Of a DNA stretch of 64,000 bases, positions 1 to 10,996 are shown in pieces. The position numbers were made by a program, and so were the translations under genes. Origin of the DNA: Hepsetus odoe (lineage: Eukaryota > Chordata > Actinopteri > Characiformes > Hepsetidae). The stretch covers positions 2,530,715 through 2,594,714 of the forward strand of contig CM029384.1 in assembly GCA_017165825.1 (NCBI GenBank), in the 5' to 3' direction. The first letter of the stretch is position 1, and every line of letters starts with the position of its first letter. Under the pieces are notes generated by a model. That model saw nothing but the letters and a program-made list of their open reading frames with translations, did no database searches and was not told the DNA's origin.

Positions 1-546
1 CTGAAAGCAGCAGGATTTAAGAAAATGACAAACATACAGTCATAATTTAAAAAACTGGTTTAAATTAAATTCCATTGACAATTTATGTTGGTTTTGAAAT
101 CCACCAGAAGGGACTACCCTCGCCTCAGGGAGTTGAAATTCTGCCAAACAGAAGAGGCTAAAGTTGAACCACAATAACACTAAACGCTGCTTAGTTTTTG
201 TAGACACCTTAAAGCTTTTTAGCTTAAACATATTGTGCTTATAAAACAAGCTGTTTTGTTCCTATTTAAAGGCAAAAAGTCAAACGATGTGTGTTGAACT
301 TGATTTATGCAACAAAAAAAGAAAATCCTTCCTCTCATTATATATTGTGGGTGCACCTCATAAAACTTCCAACAATTGAAACAGCAAAGGCTGATATACT
401 TAATCAACAAATGGCTAAACTGACCATCTTTCATTCTCACATCTTTAGAACAGGGTGAGCAAGTGCTATAGTATATAGTACAGGCTATAGTACAGGCTTG
501 TTTAGTAGACTTCTCCTGAACTTCTGTTTTCTTTATTAGACTAATA
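1..546. other. 5' flank or intron of the first GIMAP gene
   Basis: No coding signal is seen. The end of the segment looks like an intron 3' end: a pyrimidine-rich run followed by TTAG at 536-539, eight bases before the ATG at 547. This suggests a non-coding 5' exon upstream, outside the window or unrecognised within it. Confidence 0.5.
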
Positions 547-1800
547 ATGGAGGAGTTCCGAATTATTCTGCTGGGGAAGAGCGGTGCAGGGAAGAGTTCA
601 GCAGGAAACACTCTTTTGGGCAGCAAACCTTTCTACACGTCACCCAGTTCACAGCAGGTGACCCAGGCTTGCTCCATGAGTACCAGCATGGTGGATGGAC
701 ACAAATTATGTGTTGTGGACACTCCTGGTTGGATTGAATTTGGTCTGACTGAGGATGAAACCACAAAAGAAATCATCAAATGCAATGAAATCTCTGACCC
801 TGGACCTCACGTGCTCCTCTTGGTGGTGCCGATTGGGCACTTAGTCGAAAAAGAGATTGAAATGGCAGAGCAGATTGTGGAGGTCTTTGGAGAAGAAGCC
901 AACAAGTACATGATGGTGCTGTTCACCAGAGGAGATGATCTGGAGGAAAAGACCATTGAAGAGTACTTGGCAGGCCATCATACAGACCTGAAGAAAGTCA
1001 TTGACATCTGTGGAGGAAGATATCATGTCTTTAATAACAGAGACAAAGAGAATAACATACAGGTCTCCACCTTACTGGAGAAGATCAAAGCCATGGTGGA
1101 AAAGAACAAAGGCAAACACTACACAAAAGTTTTATTTCGTGAGTCAGTTGAGCAAATGCAAGAGAAACGACAACAAAATAGAAGGAAAAGAGAAACACAA
1201 ATGAGTGGCTCTAGCCTGGAACCATATAATGGTGCTACTATCAGAGGGTGTTTGGAGGAAAAGCATGAAGACATAGAAGACAAAGGCGCGTATGTTGTGC
1301 ACACTGCAAAATTTCATGGTAAAAAATCCCATGCCGAAAAACCACACAGTGAAAAACTCCTCCACAGTGATGCAAAATCAGAAAATCACAGCAAGGAGTT
1401 GCATAAGATGGAGCTCAAGTGGCAAAAGACTGAGGAACAGCTCAAGAACTCAATTAAAATGGTAGAGAAGACATGGCGTAAAGAAAAAGATGGACTGGAA
1501 AAGAAGGTATGCCACCTGCAAATGAAGCTTTCCGAACAGAAAAACGAGATCGAAAAGGTAAAGAAAGAGCTTCAGCAACAGCAGGTCAAAACAGATGCTT
1601 TTGAGAAACTGAGGCAAGAGAGTAAACAACAACGAGAGGAGCTTGAGAGACTGAAGCGGGAAAATTACATGGAACGAGAGAAAATGAAGCGAAGTTTTGA
1701 TGAGTTTGACAGAGCCATGGATATGAACAGAGGGGGCGATTTAAAAACACCTATTCGAATGTTTTTGTCACAGGTAAAGAAAAATGTTGCTCATCCATAA
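547..1800 (+). CDS. GTPase IMAP family member (AIG1/GIMAP GTPase), copy 1
   Basis: A 417-residue AIG1-type GTPase in one uninterrupted coding exon, as usual for the family. The P-loop G1 is GKSGAGKS at residues 10-17, a conserved Thr (G2) is at 39, G3 DTPGW is at 58-62, the family-typical LLVVPIGH block is at 91-98, G4 is TRGDDL at 127-132, and RYHVFNN is at 158-164. Residues about 280-400 are Lys/Glu/Gln-rich with heptad character and are probably a coiled coil. No signal peptide or membrane segment is visible. GIMAPs are GTP-binding proteins that often oligomerise on lymphocyte organelle membranes and influence survival; fish carry many copies. The start is the first ATG after the acceptor at 538-539. 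Oddity: a perfect donor (CAG/GTAAAG) lies at 1771-1778, 23 bases before the stop, so the last codons may be intronic in some transcripts. The family call is secure; the member number cannot be assigned. Confidence 0.9.
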   Translation: MEEFRIILLGKSGAGKSSAGNTLLGSKPFYTSPSSQQVTQACSMSTSMVDGHKLCVVDTPGWIEFGLTEDETTKEIIKCNEISDPGPHVLLLVVPIGHLVEKEIEMAEQIVEVFGEEANKYMMVLFTRGDDLEEKTIEEYLAGHHTDLKKVIDICGGRYHVFNNRDKENNIQVSTLLEKIKAMVEKNKGKHYTKVLFRESVEQMQEKRQQNRRKRETQMSGSSLEPYNGATIRGCLEEKHEDIEDKGAYVVHTAKFHGKKSHAEKPHSEKLLHSDAKSENHSKELHKMELKWQKTEEQLKNSIKMVEKTWRKEKDGLEKKVCHLQMKLSEQKNEIEKVKKELQQQQVKTDAFEKLRQESKQQREELERLKRENYMEREKMKRSFDEFDRAMDMNRGGDLKTPIRMFLSQVKKNVAHP

Positions 1801-2142
1801 TGAGAACCAGGGGTTTTGGTGCATTTCCCAGGCAAAACGCAGGTATGTCAAATAGGAAGTCAAATACTTGACAGGAAAATGTGCATATATTCGCTTTGAG
1901 ACGAGAAAAAACATTTTTGAGTAAGAATTGCAGACAGTTTGGTTAAACAGGCAAGTACACACAAATGACTGCACATCGAAAAGCTTTTTAACAATCACCT
2001 TGGATACTCTGCCATGAGAAACATTTGACCAGGGTTGAAATCATTAGCTTACTTCTGTAAGCTTGAAAATGTGGTGCTCTCCAGAGCATTCAGCTCTAGA
2101 ACCCCCTTGCGCTGACACCAATGCTACTTTACTTTGGTTATA

Positions 2143-2148
2143 AATAAA
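2143..2148 (+). terminator. Candidate polyadenylation signal of GIMAP copy 1
   Basis: An AATAAA hexamer lies about 340 bases after the stop codon on the coding strand. It is the first canonical hexamer in the 3' flank. The cleavage site itself cannot be determined. Confidence 0.45.
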
Positions 2149-2344
2149 CCCTACCCGTCTCACTGGGTGTTGAGAGTGAGATCTCTCAGTTTAAAAACTA
2201 GATTAATTCTGTTTTTGATGATGCATTTTGAAGCTGGGGAGGTACAAGCTCTTTTTGAAGCCATTTACTATTAGGGCATTTGATGTTATATATATATTCA
2301 TAAAGCTCTACAAGAATAGATTTCTGTGAAACTGTGAAACGTCT

Positions 2345-2495
2345 TAAAGAAACTTTAAAAGCATTTTCTTGGAAAGCCTGGAGAATTGTCCCTCAACAAT
2401 AGATTCAAAACACAAGAGCGTCTGGCTCTTGGAAGTAAAATATGAAGAAAATAAGAGGGGCTCAAGACTTTTGCACAGTATTGTATACCAAGATG
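2345..2495. mobile_element. Tc1/mariner-like terminal relic
   Basis: The segment contains a diverged copy of the terminal segment also seen at about 5995-6112: the shared order is AAGCCTGGAGAA, TCTGGCTCTTGGAAG, AGAGG and a terminal ACTTTTGCACAGTATTGTATA-like end. Only one end is visible, with no transposase frame. It lies between the two GIMAP genes. Confidence 0.55.
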
Positions 2496-3240
2496 ATCTA
2501 GAAATTTCTTTTATAAAAAGAGAGGAATTAAAAGTAGGCCGCAGTGTACTCTGCTGTTCAGCTAAAATTTAAAGGTGATGATACTGCAGCCTCACATTAC
2601 ATTTTGTTTTTGTCCCCGTCATGTCCCAAAAACATGTCACCAGTCCATAGCACCTGAACTGTTCATTCTAGAGAATTATGGCTGTGCACAGGGGTCATTT
2701 TGGACTAGTCTGTAATTAATAAGCAAACTTTCTCAATCATTTGTGCTGCAATAGACTCTTCTATGGGACTGAACCAGTCAAGCTACCCTTCATTTCCAAC
2801 ATACATCAGTGAGCCTTGGGTGCCCATGATCACCCCAAAACACCCCAAAAAACCTGCTTTTTAAACAGAGCAAAGAAATGCTCCAAAATCATCAAAACTT
2901 TGTGACCTTTGAAATGGGGTTAAAGGGTTCAAACAGAACACATTCACACGATTCACTGGTAATTTGATAAACACTTGGCACACGCTCCAACACAGCAAAA
3001 AAAAAAAACAGAATCAACTGCCACCGTTTCCCTGTCAAACCAGTCTGTTCTTCAAGCGAAGTAATTAATCCTGTCTAACTACCTACAAATGCTGTTTTCT
3101 TCCTCCTAAAGTTACTATTTTGAGACAATAAAAGCACTAACCTAACCTGAAAGTGGCATTTATCTTTGTGAGCACCCAACCCTGCACTCCCAAGCAACTA
3201 CTACAAAATGCATCCCCTGCCTTTAAATCATGCACACCAT

Positions 3241-3372
3241 GCACAGCCAAACTCAGCTCCCGTGGAGCAGTTATGGGGATAACTCCTTGCTCAAAAGTAC
3301 CTCGGGGCAACCTACTTGTATGGAATTAAAACCCACAACCTTCTGATCCTGAAGCCTAGTCCCTAATCAGTA
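3241..3372 (-). repeat. SINE family A fragment (tRNA-derived)
   Basis: This is a truncated antisense copy of the family described in full at 42154-42422. It shares the GGAGCAG...CTTGCTCAA...TACCTC...GGGCAACCTACT order and the antisense box-B-like AACCCACAACCTT. Confidence 0.75.
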
Positions 3373-3419
3373 GGCAACTGGTGAACATTGCATATTATTC
3401 CATTTGGATTGCTTAACCT

Positions 3420-3640
3420 GAGTAGGGTCACGGGTGGTGCTGGAACACTTGAACCAGTGCACATAAATGCAGAGAAGCACCCTGGACAGGTCACTAGTTC
3501 ATCACAGGGCTGAGACACAGACAAACACTCACAGACACACTCAGCTGAGGGGTGGATTTAGCAAGTTGTATCCACCATGCATGTCTTTGGATTTTGGGAG
3601 GAAGCCAGAGCTCCTGGAGGACCCAGATGGATAAGAGGAG
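3420..3640. repeat. High-copy fish interspersed repeat (LINE 3'-end type)
   Basis: It shares the order of landmarks GGGTCACGGG..GTGCTGGA, CATCACAGGG, CTTTGGA and GGGAGGAA with 59645-59900. Fish genomes carry this kind of sequence as LINE 3'-end tails or derived SINEs. I cannot assign the family by reading alone. Confidence 0.55.
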
Positions 3641-3932
3641 AACATGCAAGCTACAGACTGAAAGGAAATCATCTGTAAATTTAGTTTAGTCCAAGACTAG
3701 GCTCCAAGACATGGTCTACAAATGAAAAATGCATTATTTCATGAACAAGTGTTTATGTATGAGTTGCTTAACCCTGGCTATCAAATCTAATTTAATCACT
3801 GGTTTAATTCTCTTTGAATGGGTAAGATGACTCCTACATTTGGGAAGTTGTTTACACTGGCCTAAAGCACAAGCTAATTTTTATTCAGAGATGATTGGTG
3901 TTTTATCAGAACCCATATAACAATGGCTGGTG

Positions 3933-4035
3933 GTGATCTAGTGATAGGATACTTGCCTATGAACCAAGAGGTCACAGGTTCAAACCTTACCTCCAACACT
4001 ACCACCATGGGTGATACCAGTAATAAAGCATACAC
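3933..4035 (+). repeat. SINE family B head fragment (tRNA-derived)
   Basis: The tRNA-like head has a box A (GATCTAGTGATAGG) and a box B (GGTTCAAACC), matching the copy at 33966-34142. The 3' part is lost. Confidence 0.75.
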
Positions 4036-4289
4036 GTGTAACTCCCATAGCACACTGGCATGATGTCTATGAATTGTTTATAATTTTTACCTAATTATGT
4101 AGGTATGAATGTGGCAGAAATGAGGCTCTGTACTGGGTATGTCCTGCCCGATCCCACAACACAAAATAAATGTTCGAATGGCTCCCTCTACTGAAACCAA
4201 GCTGCCCAAATCCTCTGACTTTACCTCTCAACTCCAACCTTTTTAAAAGAGCCGGATTTGATTTCAGTTAAATTACATAAAAAACAAAT

Positions 4290-5160
4290 TACAGTACTGT
4301 GCAAAAGTTTAAGGCAGGTGTGAAAAAATGCTGTAAACAAAGAATGCTTTCAGAAATATAAATAATGATTGTTATTTTTTATCAATTTACAAAATGCAGT
4401 GAATGAACAAAAGAAAAATCTAAATCAAATCAATATTTGGTGTTACTACCTTTTGCCTTCAAACCAGCATCAGTTCTTCTAGGTACACTTGCACAAAGTC
4501 AGGGATTCTGTAGGATTATAGTCGGTGTCTGATCAACCAGTTTTACCAAACAGGTGCTGATGATCATCAGTATCACACGGAGGAGAAACACAGCCATGTT
4601 TGGAACGACCTACCAGCCGAGTTCCTTCAAAAACTGTGTGCAAGTGTACCTAGAAGAATTGATGCTGTTTTGAAGGCAAAGGGTGGTCACACCAAATATT
4701 GATTTGATTTAGATTCTCTTTTGTTCATTCTGTTGACTGATGAAAATAAATGATTAATGTGCAAGTATGTGCACATTGCTGCATGGTGCGATGATGTGTT
4801 CATGATGACGTATAGTCACTTTCACCTTGTAATTTTTCATGTGTCTAAGGCCCTGTTTACACCTGGCATTAACATGTATCTTGGCTGAGTGCTAATAAAT
4901 GCACCCAAGATGCATCCAAGACACACAGGCCATGTTCAGGTGGTCTGGGGTCCATGTGGCCACCTTCTTTCAGCAGTGTCTATATGAATGTCCTGAAGGA
5001 CTGCGTACCCAACATCCTCTGTGTGACTACATGGGTAACGTTTCTCTGTGATGGCCCAACACACCAAAATGATGAAAATAAATGATTAACACTTCCAGCA
5101 AAGCATTCTTTGTTTACAGCATTTTTTCACACCTGCCTAAAACTTTTGCACATTACTGTA
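4290..5160. mobile_element. Palindromic non-autonomous Tc1-like element with nested insertion
   Basis: The ends are near-perfect inverted repeats of about 55 bp: TACAGTACTGTGCAAAAG at 4290 and its inverse ending at 5160, followed inward by GGCAGGTGTGAAAAAATGC and TTTACAGCA. The termini begin and end with TA, as expected for Tc1/mariner target duplication. Both arms carry the same transposase 3' terminus: on the + strand at about 4655-4705 it reads ...LKAKGGHTKY then stop, and at 4425-4500 a diverged copy is in antisense. The element is therefore an inverted duplication of one transposon end. The right arm is interrupted at 4758-5069. Confidence 0.8.
4738..5089. repeat. 20-bp direct repeat bounding a ~312-bp nested insertion
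   Basis: TGATGAAAATAAATGATTAA occurs at 4738-4757 and again, identically, at 5070-5089. The intervening segment breaks the right arm of the surrounding Tc1-like palindrome and contains GCCCTGTTTACACCTGGCAT, a phrase typical of a fish interspersed repeat. The duplication is the right length for a retrotransposition target-site duplication. Confidence 0.7.
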
Positions 5161-5714
5161 CATTCCATAAATTATGTCAACATTGTACATGTTGACATAA
5201 TTTTGTATTGTTCAGACAAGTGTACAGCATCAACATCAAAAGTATCTAAACAGCAATTCATGCAAGGAAGACATTTCGATTTGAGAAATATGTATAAGAT
5301 GAGAGATCAAATCAAAATTATTTGTTTAACTGATGGACGCCCAGAAAACCCAAAACACTTTTTGGGGTACCAGAAAAGAGCTGACCAATGCCATAGTCAC
5401 AACATTTTAAAAATAATGAGGTCCAAGAATTGGGGGATTGCAGGGTGCATAACCCACAGGAGACCCATTATTGTTTGCAATAGTATTTTAATTGGCGTTG
5501 AAAAAATACATCTTGTTTGTGGCAAGAGTAAAAGTAATTTTATCCTAAAAAGTTCACTCTGGGTGACCTTGCCACAGCAGAGAGCAAAATGATACTTCAC
5601 TAACAGTGTGTTTTATGTAAGATAAAGGAACAAAAAAAAAGTAAGCAGAAAAAGCTTATTACTGCAAATGCCAACAAAATGTTGTTTTACAAAGAACACT
5701 CTGCTTCATTAAGG

Positions 5715-6112
5715 CCCATTATATTCTTAACATCTTCTCCAACTGTGTTTTTTTAAAGTTAATATTTGGTTTGACCACCATTACTCTTCACAATAGCCTG
5801 AACTCTCTTAGCCATGCTTTCTCTATGCCATTTTCAGGAACAGTTCTTGAGGCTTCTTGAAGGACATTCCAAAGCTCTTCTTTGGATGTCGGTTGCCTTT
5901 TGTTCTGTTTTTTGTGGAGATGATCCTGCACTGCTTTTGTCTCTGAAACTGCTCAGGTACAAGGGCTGCAATGAAAATGAGAAACAAAAACTTTCTCCTT
6001 CAGGAAGCCTGGAGAACTGTTCTTCAATAACACATGAAAATACAAATCTGGCTCTTAGGAAGCAAATAAGAAAGAAATGAGAGGCAGCTTGAAACTTTTA
6101 GACTGTAGTGTA
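5715..6112 (-). mobile_element. Tc1-family transposase C-terminal relic
   Basis: Read on the - strand, 5765-5880 encodes a decayed transposase end: ELWNVLQEAS, then after a frameshift AKRVQAIVKSNGGQTKY and a stop. This tail is characteristic of fish Tc1 elements. The right end (about 5995-6112) is shared with the relic at 2345-2495. It is not functional. Confidence 0.75.
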
Positions 6113-6694
6113 TAAAAGTGTTTCGAAAGACTAATCCTTAAACTATGTTCCTATATACCAGTAAAAAAAAAAAAAAAAAGGTTTTAGCAGAAGAGATAAC
6201 AGAAGCCTAAAAGCCACAGAACAGGCACTGGTTACTTTACATCAAAGCTGGATATTGGTCTAGTCTGATCCTTTCCATTCTGAAGAGCATGAGACCCAGA
6301 CAGTAGAGCACTGATAGCACTCAAAATCATTTCAAAGGATTTTCAATGTTGTTTTTTCTTTGAATTAAAGATATTACATAATTTTTGTTTCTAAGAACTT
6401 CCCATTTCGCCTAATGTTACTGCACAAAACCTGCGCTGATCAGACATCGATCACCTCCAATCCTCACACTCTTCTACAGAGGATCACACCCACATCCACA
6501 TGCTAGAAAACTCTAGTGTTTGTTGTGTGGTTCTCTATTTTTCAGTTCAAAGTTCAAAAGATATAAACAGTATTCCTTGCAGAAAAGGGGGGATAATCTC
6601 ATCAGGACAGCTGTGTGTAAATGTATTCACCCCGCAAGTCTGATACCGGATTTGTGGAGAAGTGCAAACTCAGAAGTGCAACTCAGATTATATG

Positions 6695-6941
6695 AAAGTG
6701 ATAGTGAAAGTTACAACCCGCGTCATTGCGAGGTCAAAGCACAGCAGACAATGAACCACAACGAAATTGGATCTCTCTGCTTTTAACCCATGCACACTCA
6801 AACACCGTGCAGCAGTGGGCAGCTATTGAAAGCGCCCGGGGAGCAGTGACAGGGATGCCACCTTGCTCAAGGGTACCTCAGGGCAACCTATTGGGAAGGG
6901 GTTCGAACCCCCGATCCTACGATCATGTGGCCAACACCCTA
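6695..6941 (-). repeat. SINE family A, near full length
   Basis: An antisense copy with AGTGAAAGT at the tail side, CACAACGAAATTGGA, the CCCGGGGAGCAGTGA block, CTTGCTCAAGGGTACC and the antisense box B GGTTCGAACCCCCGATCC. The head is disrupted at 6935-6945 by an AT-repeat. Confidence 0.9.
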
Positions 6942-7516
6942 ATATATATATATAAGTTGGAAACAAAGATGTTTAGAGAGGGTTTGGTGTGAAATACACA
7001 ATTAAGATGAATGGAACCAGACTTTGAAATAGTTCAATGTTTCTAAAAGCTCCTTTTTATTAGTTGTTATAAATAATATAAATAAAATATAATAATAATG
7101 TGAGGAAGAGAGGTGAAGAAGAGAGTGCACGCATGGTTGGAAGAAGAAGAAAATATAAAATTGTTACAAACACACTGCTTGAGACAGTGTTTTGCCATTA
7201 TTTTCCCATCATCAAATTCCATTTAAATCAGAATCCAAGGCTTATTAGAAGAGAAAAATAGAAAAACTACATACTGGTGCTCACCTAATTTAAATCTTAT
7301 CTAAAACAATCGTTTTCAAATATTTCTTAATAATTTAGCGTTAGGTTCACATTAAATGATATCATGGCTGTTAAACCGAGTACAATGTGGGTAAAACTGC
7401 AGACACACTACTGCAGATGAACCATGAACTGGTCAGGGGCGGGAAAAAGGTGGTCCCCTCTTATCTTTACATTTCTTTCACCCCAGGATGAAGTTTCTGC
7501 ACCACACACTGCAGAT

Positions 7517-9899
7517 ATGGAGAAAGACTTGGCTACAGGTATGTGACAGATCTATTCTCATATTCAGAGCAGTCGGTAAATAACTGAACTGTGACAGCTT
7601 TTTGAGTCGATAATCAAAATGTGAGGGTAAAGAGCAGATAACTGCTTTTATTTTGTGGCCAAACAGTTCCACAGTAGCACTAATTCGATGTAAGTAATTA
7701 GGCAAACAAGCATATTCTGAACTAAATGAGTCACATTTGGCACTTGATTGCAAATCCATTTAATCACTTACTTAATCCCAGATGATCTGGATGAACCGTT
7801 TCTGTGTTTCTTCAGATTAAGGAGACAAGCCGTAACCTGGCCTTTCTGATTCAGTGCTGTGTCAGTGGTGGTTCTAGGAAAATCCATCATCTTTTGTAGC
7901 ACCTTTACTCTACTTCACTGCACTTTACTTCTTTAAACTTTAAAATCATGTTTAAAAAAAAAACTTCCATCTTAAAAAAGTGTTTTCTTTCAAGGCATTA
8001 CCAAGAATCCTTTTCAGTACCCTTTTCAGTACTTTTAAGAGTGGAGCACAGTTCTATAGTGTTGAAAATGTGTTTCCACCTTTTGCTCTGTGAGCTGGGA
8101 TAGGCCAGTCCCAGATCCAGAAAAATGTAGAGGGTTAAAAATACTTTAACCTACAAAACGTATTTTCATTTCCACCTTGAGGTTCCTTTTGTGTGGGTTT
8201 ATGAATTTAAAACAGCCCTACATTATTTTGGTAATGTAACTCCTCTCTACCTCTTAGATTTAAACAAGCTCTTTGTGGTACCGTGGCTTTAAGACTGACA
8301 TGCAAAGGACCTATATTCTGATTGGCTGACCTGAATTACTCTCGCCCAAAAACTGTCTGGGCTAGGGCACTATGGGTATGGGTGTATATGTTGCCTGTTG
8401 ATTGTTGATTTTGTATCCCAAATTAGTTTCTAGGATTTACAAAATATTATTATTATTCTGCCATATGAGAGCACATCCCAGCAGTGCCTTTGGGTACTTG
8501 GGGCGGTGGTGGCCTAGGGTTTAGGGACTAGACCCCAGGATCAAAAGATTGTGGGTTCGAGTCTCAGACCAGTAGGTTCATTGGGTGTTGCTCTATATTT
8601 CACAATGACAAAAAGTCAAAAAGCCTCATCTTTCAAATCAGCAGGTGAGATGCTAATCTTCTCTGCTCTTTTTTATCACCAGGAGAGCAGCAGTTGAATT
8701 TGAGAATTGTCCTCGTTGGAAAAACTGGGGTCGGAAAAAGTGCAACAGGAAACACCATCATCGACAAAGATGTTTTCCACAAAGAGGCCAGTTCTTTGTC
8801 GGTTACCAAGATTTGCAAGTCTGCCACCGGCACCTTTAACAGCTGGAACCTGGTGGTGGTGGACACTCCTGGATGGTGCGATACGGGCCTTTCTGAGGCA
8901 GAAATTGTCCAGGAAACAATCCAGTGCATTGACATGTCCCATCCTGGGCCTCACGTGTTCCTGCTGGTCGTGCCAATCGGTCGCTTCACCAAAGAAGAGG
9001 TTAAAGCTGTTAAAATGATAGAGGAGGTCTTTGGAGAAGGGGCAACCAAATACATGATGATTCTTTTTACAAGAGGAGATGACCTGGAGAACAAAGACAT
9101 TGAAGACTATCTAGCCAACGCCAAGGCTGAACTCAAGAGCCTGGTAGAAAAGTGTGGAAGACGATACCACGTGTTCAACAACAAAGACCACGCCAGCCGT
9201 AATCAAGTGCAATCGCTGCTGCTGAAGATTCAAGAGATGGTCCAACAAAATGGTGGCCGCTGCTACACCAACACCACATACCAGCTTCTGGAGATGTACA
9301 AGAAAAAAGAAGCAGAGATCCAGAAGAAAATAAAGAGCATTGAGAGGGAGATGCAAAAGAAAGAGGCTGCGTTCCAGTGGAAGCTAGGCCTCATGCAACA
9401 AGAGCAGCACAGGCAGAGGTTAAAAGTATCCGAACTGAGGGGACAGCTTCTGGAGAGCGAAATCAAAAGTGCCCGTGAGGAAGCTGTGCTGCTAGCAGCT
9501 CTGGAAAAAGTGAGAAATGATTTGCACCAAGAAGAAAAAAGGAGGAAAGCTGCAGAAGAGGCACAGCAGATGTCGCAACGTGCTCAGGCCCAAACATCAG
9601 CAGAAGAGCAAAAGTCTGAAGTGGAGTTTGCAGAGGATGGGAGAAAGATGGAGCAAAATGTTGAGGACTTTGCTTTCCATCAGCATTCCTTAGCTGAAGA
9701 GGAAAAGACTAAAATGGAGTTTGAGCCCCTCCTTAGCACGGAAGAGAGGCAGAGGATTGAAAAGGAACACATTGATATGCTAAAGACATACAATGAAAAA
9801 ATGGTTGAGCAAAAGCATCAGCGGCAGCAGATAAAGACTGAGAAAGAGGAGTGGCTGAGGAAAAACATCAGGCGACGTCTGTGCTGCAGCATTGTATAG
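7517..9899 (+). CDS. GTPase IMAP family member (AIG1/GIMAP GTPase), copy 2
   Basis: Two coding exons are proposed: 7517-7538 and 8683-9899, giving 412 aa. The large exon has no in-frame ATG before the P-loop. Its acceptor (CACCAG, ending 8682) leaves a frame needing one upstream base, which the exon ending ACA-G/GTATGT at 7538 supplies; an ATG in that frame lies at 7517, and that exon begins after CCCCAG at about 7486. Motifs: G1 GKTGVGKS at 20-27, G3 DTPGW at 68-72, VVPIGRF at 103-109, G4 TRGDDL at 137-142 and RYHVFNN. Residues about 210-400 form a long charged coiled coil. The C terminus is RRLCCSIV, a double-cysteine CaaX-like end suggesting lipidation. It is a clear tandem paralogue of copy 1. 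The GTPase call is firm; the first small exon is inference. Confidence 0.88.
8497..8612 (+). repeat. SINE family A head fragment
   Basis: Within the intron of GIMAP copy 2. The head GGGGCGGTGGTGGCCTAG and the box B GGGTTCGAGTCTC are visible. The middle is deleted and the tail AATGACAAAAAGTCA is retained. Confidence 0.75.
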
Positions 9900-9930
9900 A
9901 CAGTCTTTGACGTGGTGAATTTATTCTGCA

Positions 9931-9936
9931 ATTAAA
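9931..9936 (+). terminator. Candidate polyadenylation signal of GIMAP copy 2
   Basis: ATTAAA lies 32 bases after the stop codon, followed by a GT-containing stretch (TTCTTGTGTAAGTG). A very short 3' UTR would result. Moderate confidence, because distal sites could exist. Confidence 0.4.
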
Positions 9937-10551
9937 CTCATTTGCCAAGTACGTTCTTGTGTAAGTGCTCATGAACTCCTCAGAACATCTTTAAAATCAC
10001 CTGCCTATTATGGTGTAGGTCCAACCTACCGCTAAAACAGCTCTGATCACAATTTGGAAACCGACAGATACTTTAATCCTGCAAGTTTGAGGTGGGGCCT
10101 CATTTGTCCTGCATGTCCCTCAGATGCTCAACCATATTAACCTGTTCCTGAACAAAGATGGCAATACAGCATTATGCTGCAGAAAGAGGCCAGAGCATAC
10201 TTGATCTGCAACGTTTTGGTAGGTCACACTTCAAGGCACCATCCACATTTATGACAGAACGAGTTTTCCCCAATTGAACTTTGCCACACAACGCAAAGGA
10301 AACAGCTTAATACAGGCTACTTCCAATAGCCCCTTGCCAGCGCTTTCCTTTGGGTTTAGATCAGATCTCCACCCACATAAAGTCTACAAGAGCCACCTGA
10401 AATCCTCACCATAAGTCCTATTGAATGCATTCATGATGGAGGACCTATTTGAGTAGATTGCTTTCTTGTAGACCACCATAAGGTGCTGCCAGTTTTTAAA
10501 TACCACTGAACACAACAGTAATCCATCCCCTCTGTAACTAAGGATGTGCTA

Positions 10552-10722
10552 TTTACATTTACAGTTGCTCTTAGCCAGAGCGATTACAGGGACAGTACCT
10601 CTGGAGCAATTCAGGGTTGTCTTGCTCAGGAACCCACTGGTGGTGGAGGTGGGATTTGAACCTAGGACCTCTTGAGCCATAAATCTTTAGGCTAGTACCC
10701 TACCACTAGCACCCTACTTGAC
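10552..10722 (-). repeat. SINE family B copy
   Basis: Antisense copy: CTTAGCCAGAGCGATTACAGGGACAG on the tail side, CTTGCTCAGGAACCCA in the middle, then the antisense box B GGATTTGAACC and box A side CCCTACCACTAG. It lies between the convergent ends of GIMAP copy 2 and prmt1. Confidence 0.85.
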
Positions 10723-10982
10723 CAGAATAGTCTTATCAAAAACCCCCCGGTCCCATAAAAGAAGCTGCTTTCTAACTATACGAACAGAATTCCAGATTAG
10801 TTCCCCACTACAATCTCAAATCTCAGCTATAAAACCTTTAAGGTGAGACAGGCCTACTCAGCATCTTTTTACCTGATGGAGCCTTTTAAGATTAATGAGA
10901 GTATGGATACGTGCCTACAGACACATTCCTACATATGCTATAAGTCCATGAAATAATAACAAAGAATGTTTCCCCCCCAAAC

Positions 10983-10996
10983 TTTATTCTTTTATT
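10983..10996 (-). terminator. prmt1: prmt1 polyadenylation signals
   Basis: Two TTTATT hexamers on the + strand (AATAAA on the - strand) lie at 10983-10988 and 10991-10996, about 1.1 kb downstream of the prmt1 stop. The span 10997-12108 has no other gene and reads as 3' UTR. Confidence 0.6.
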
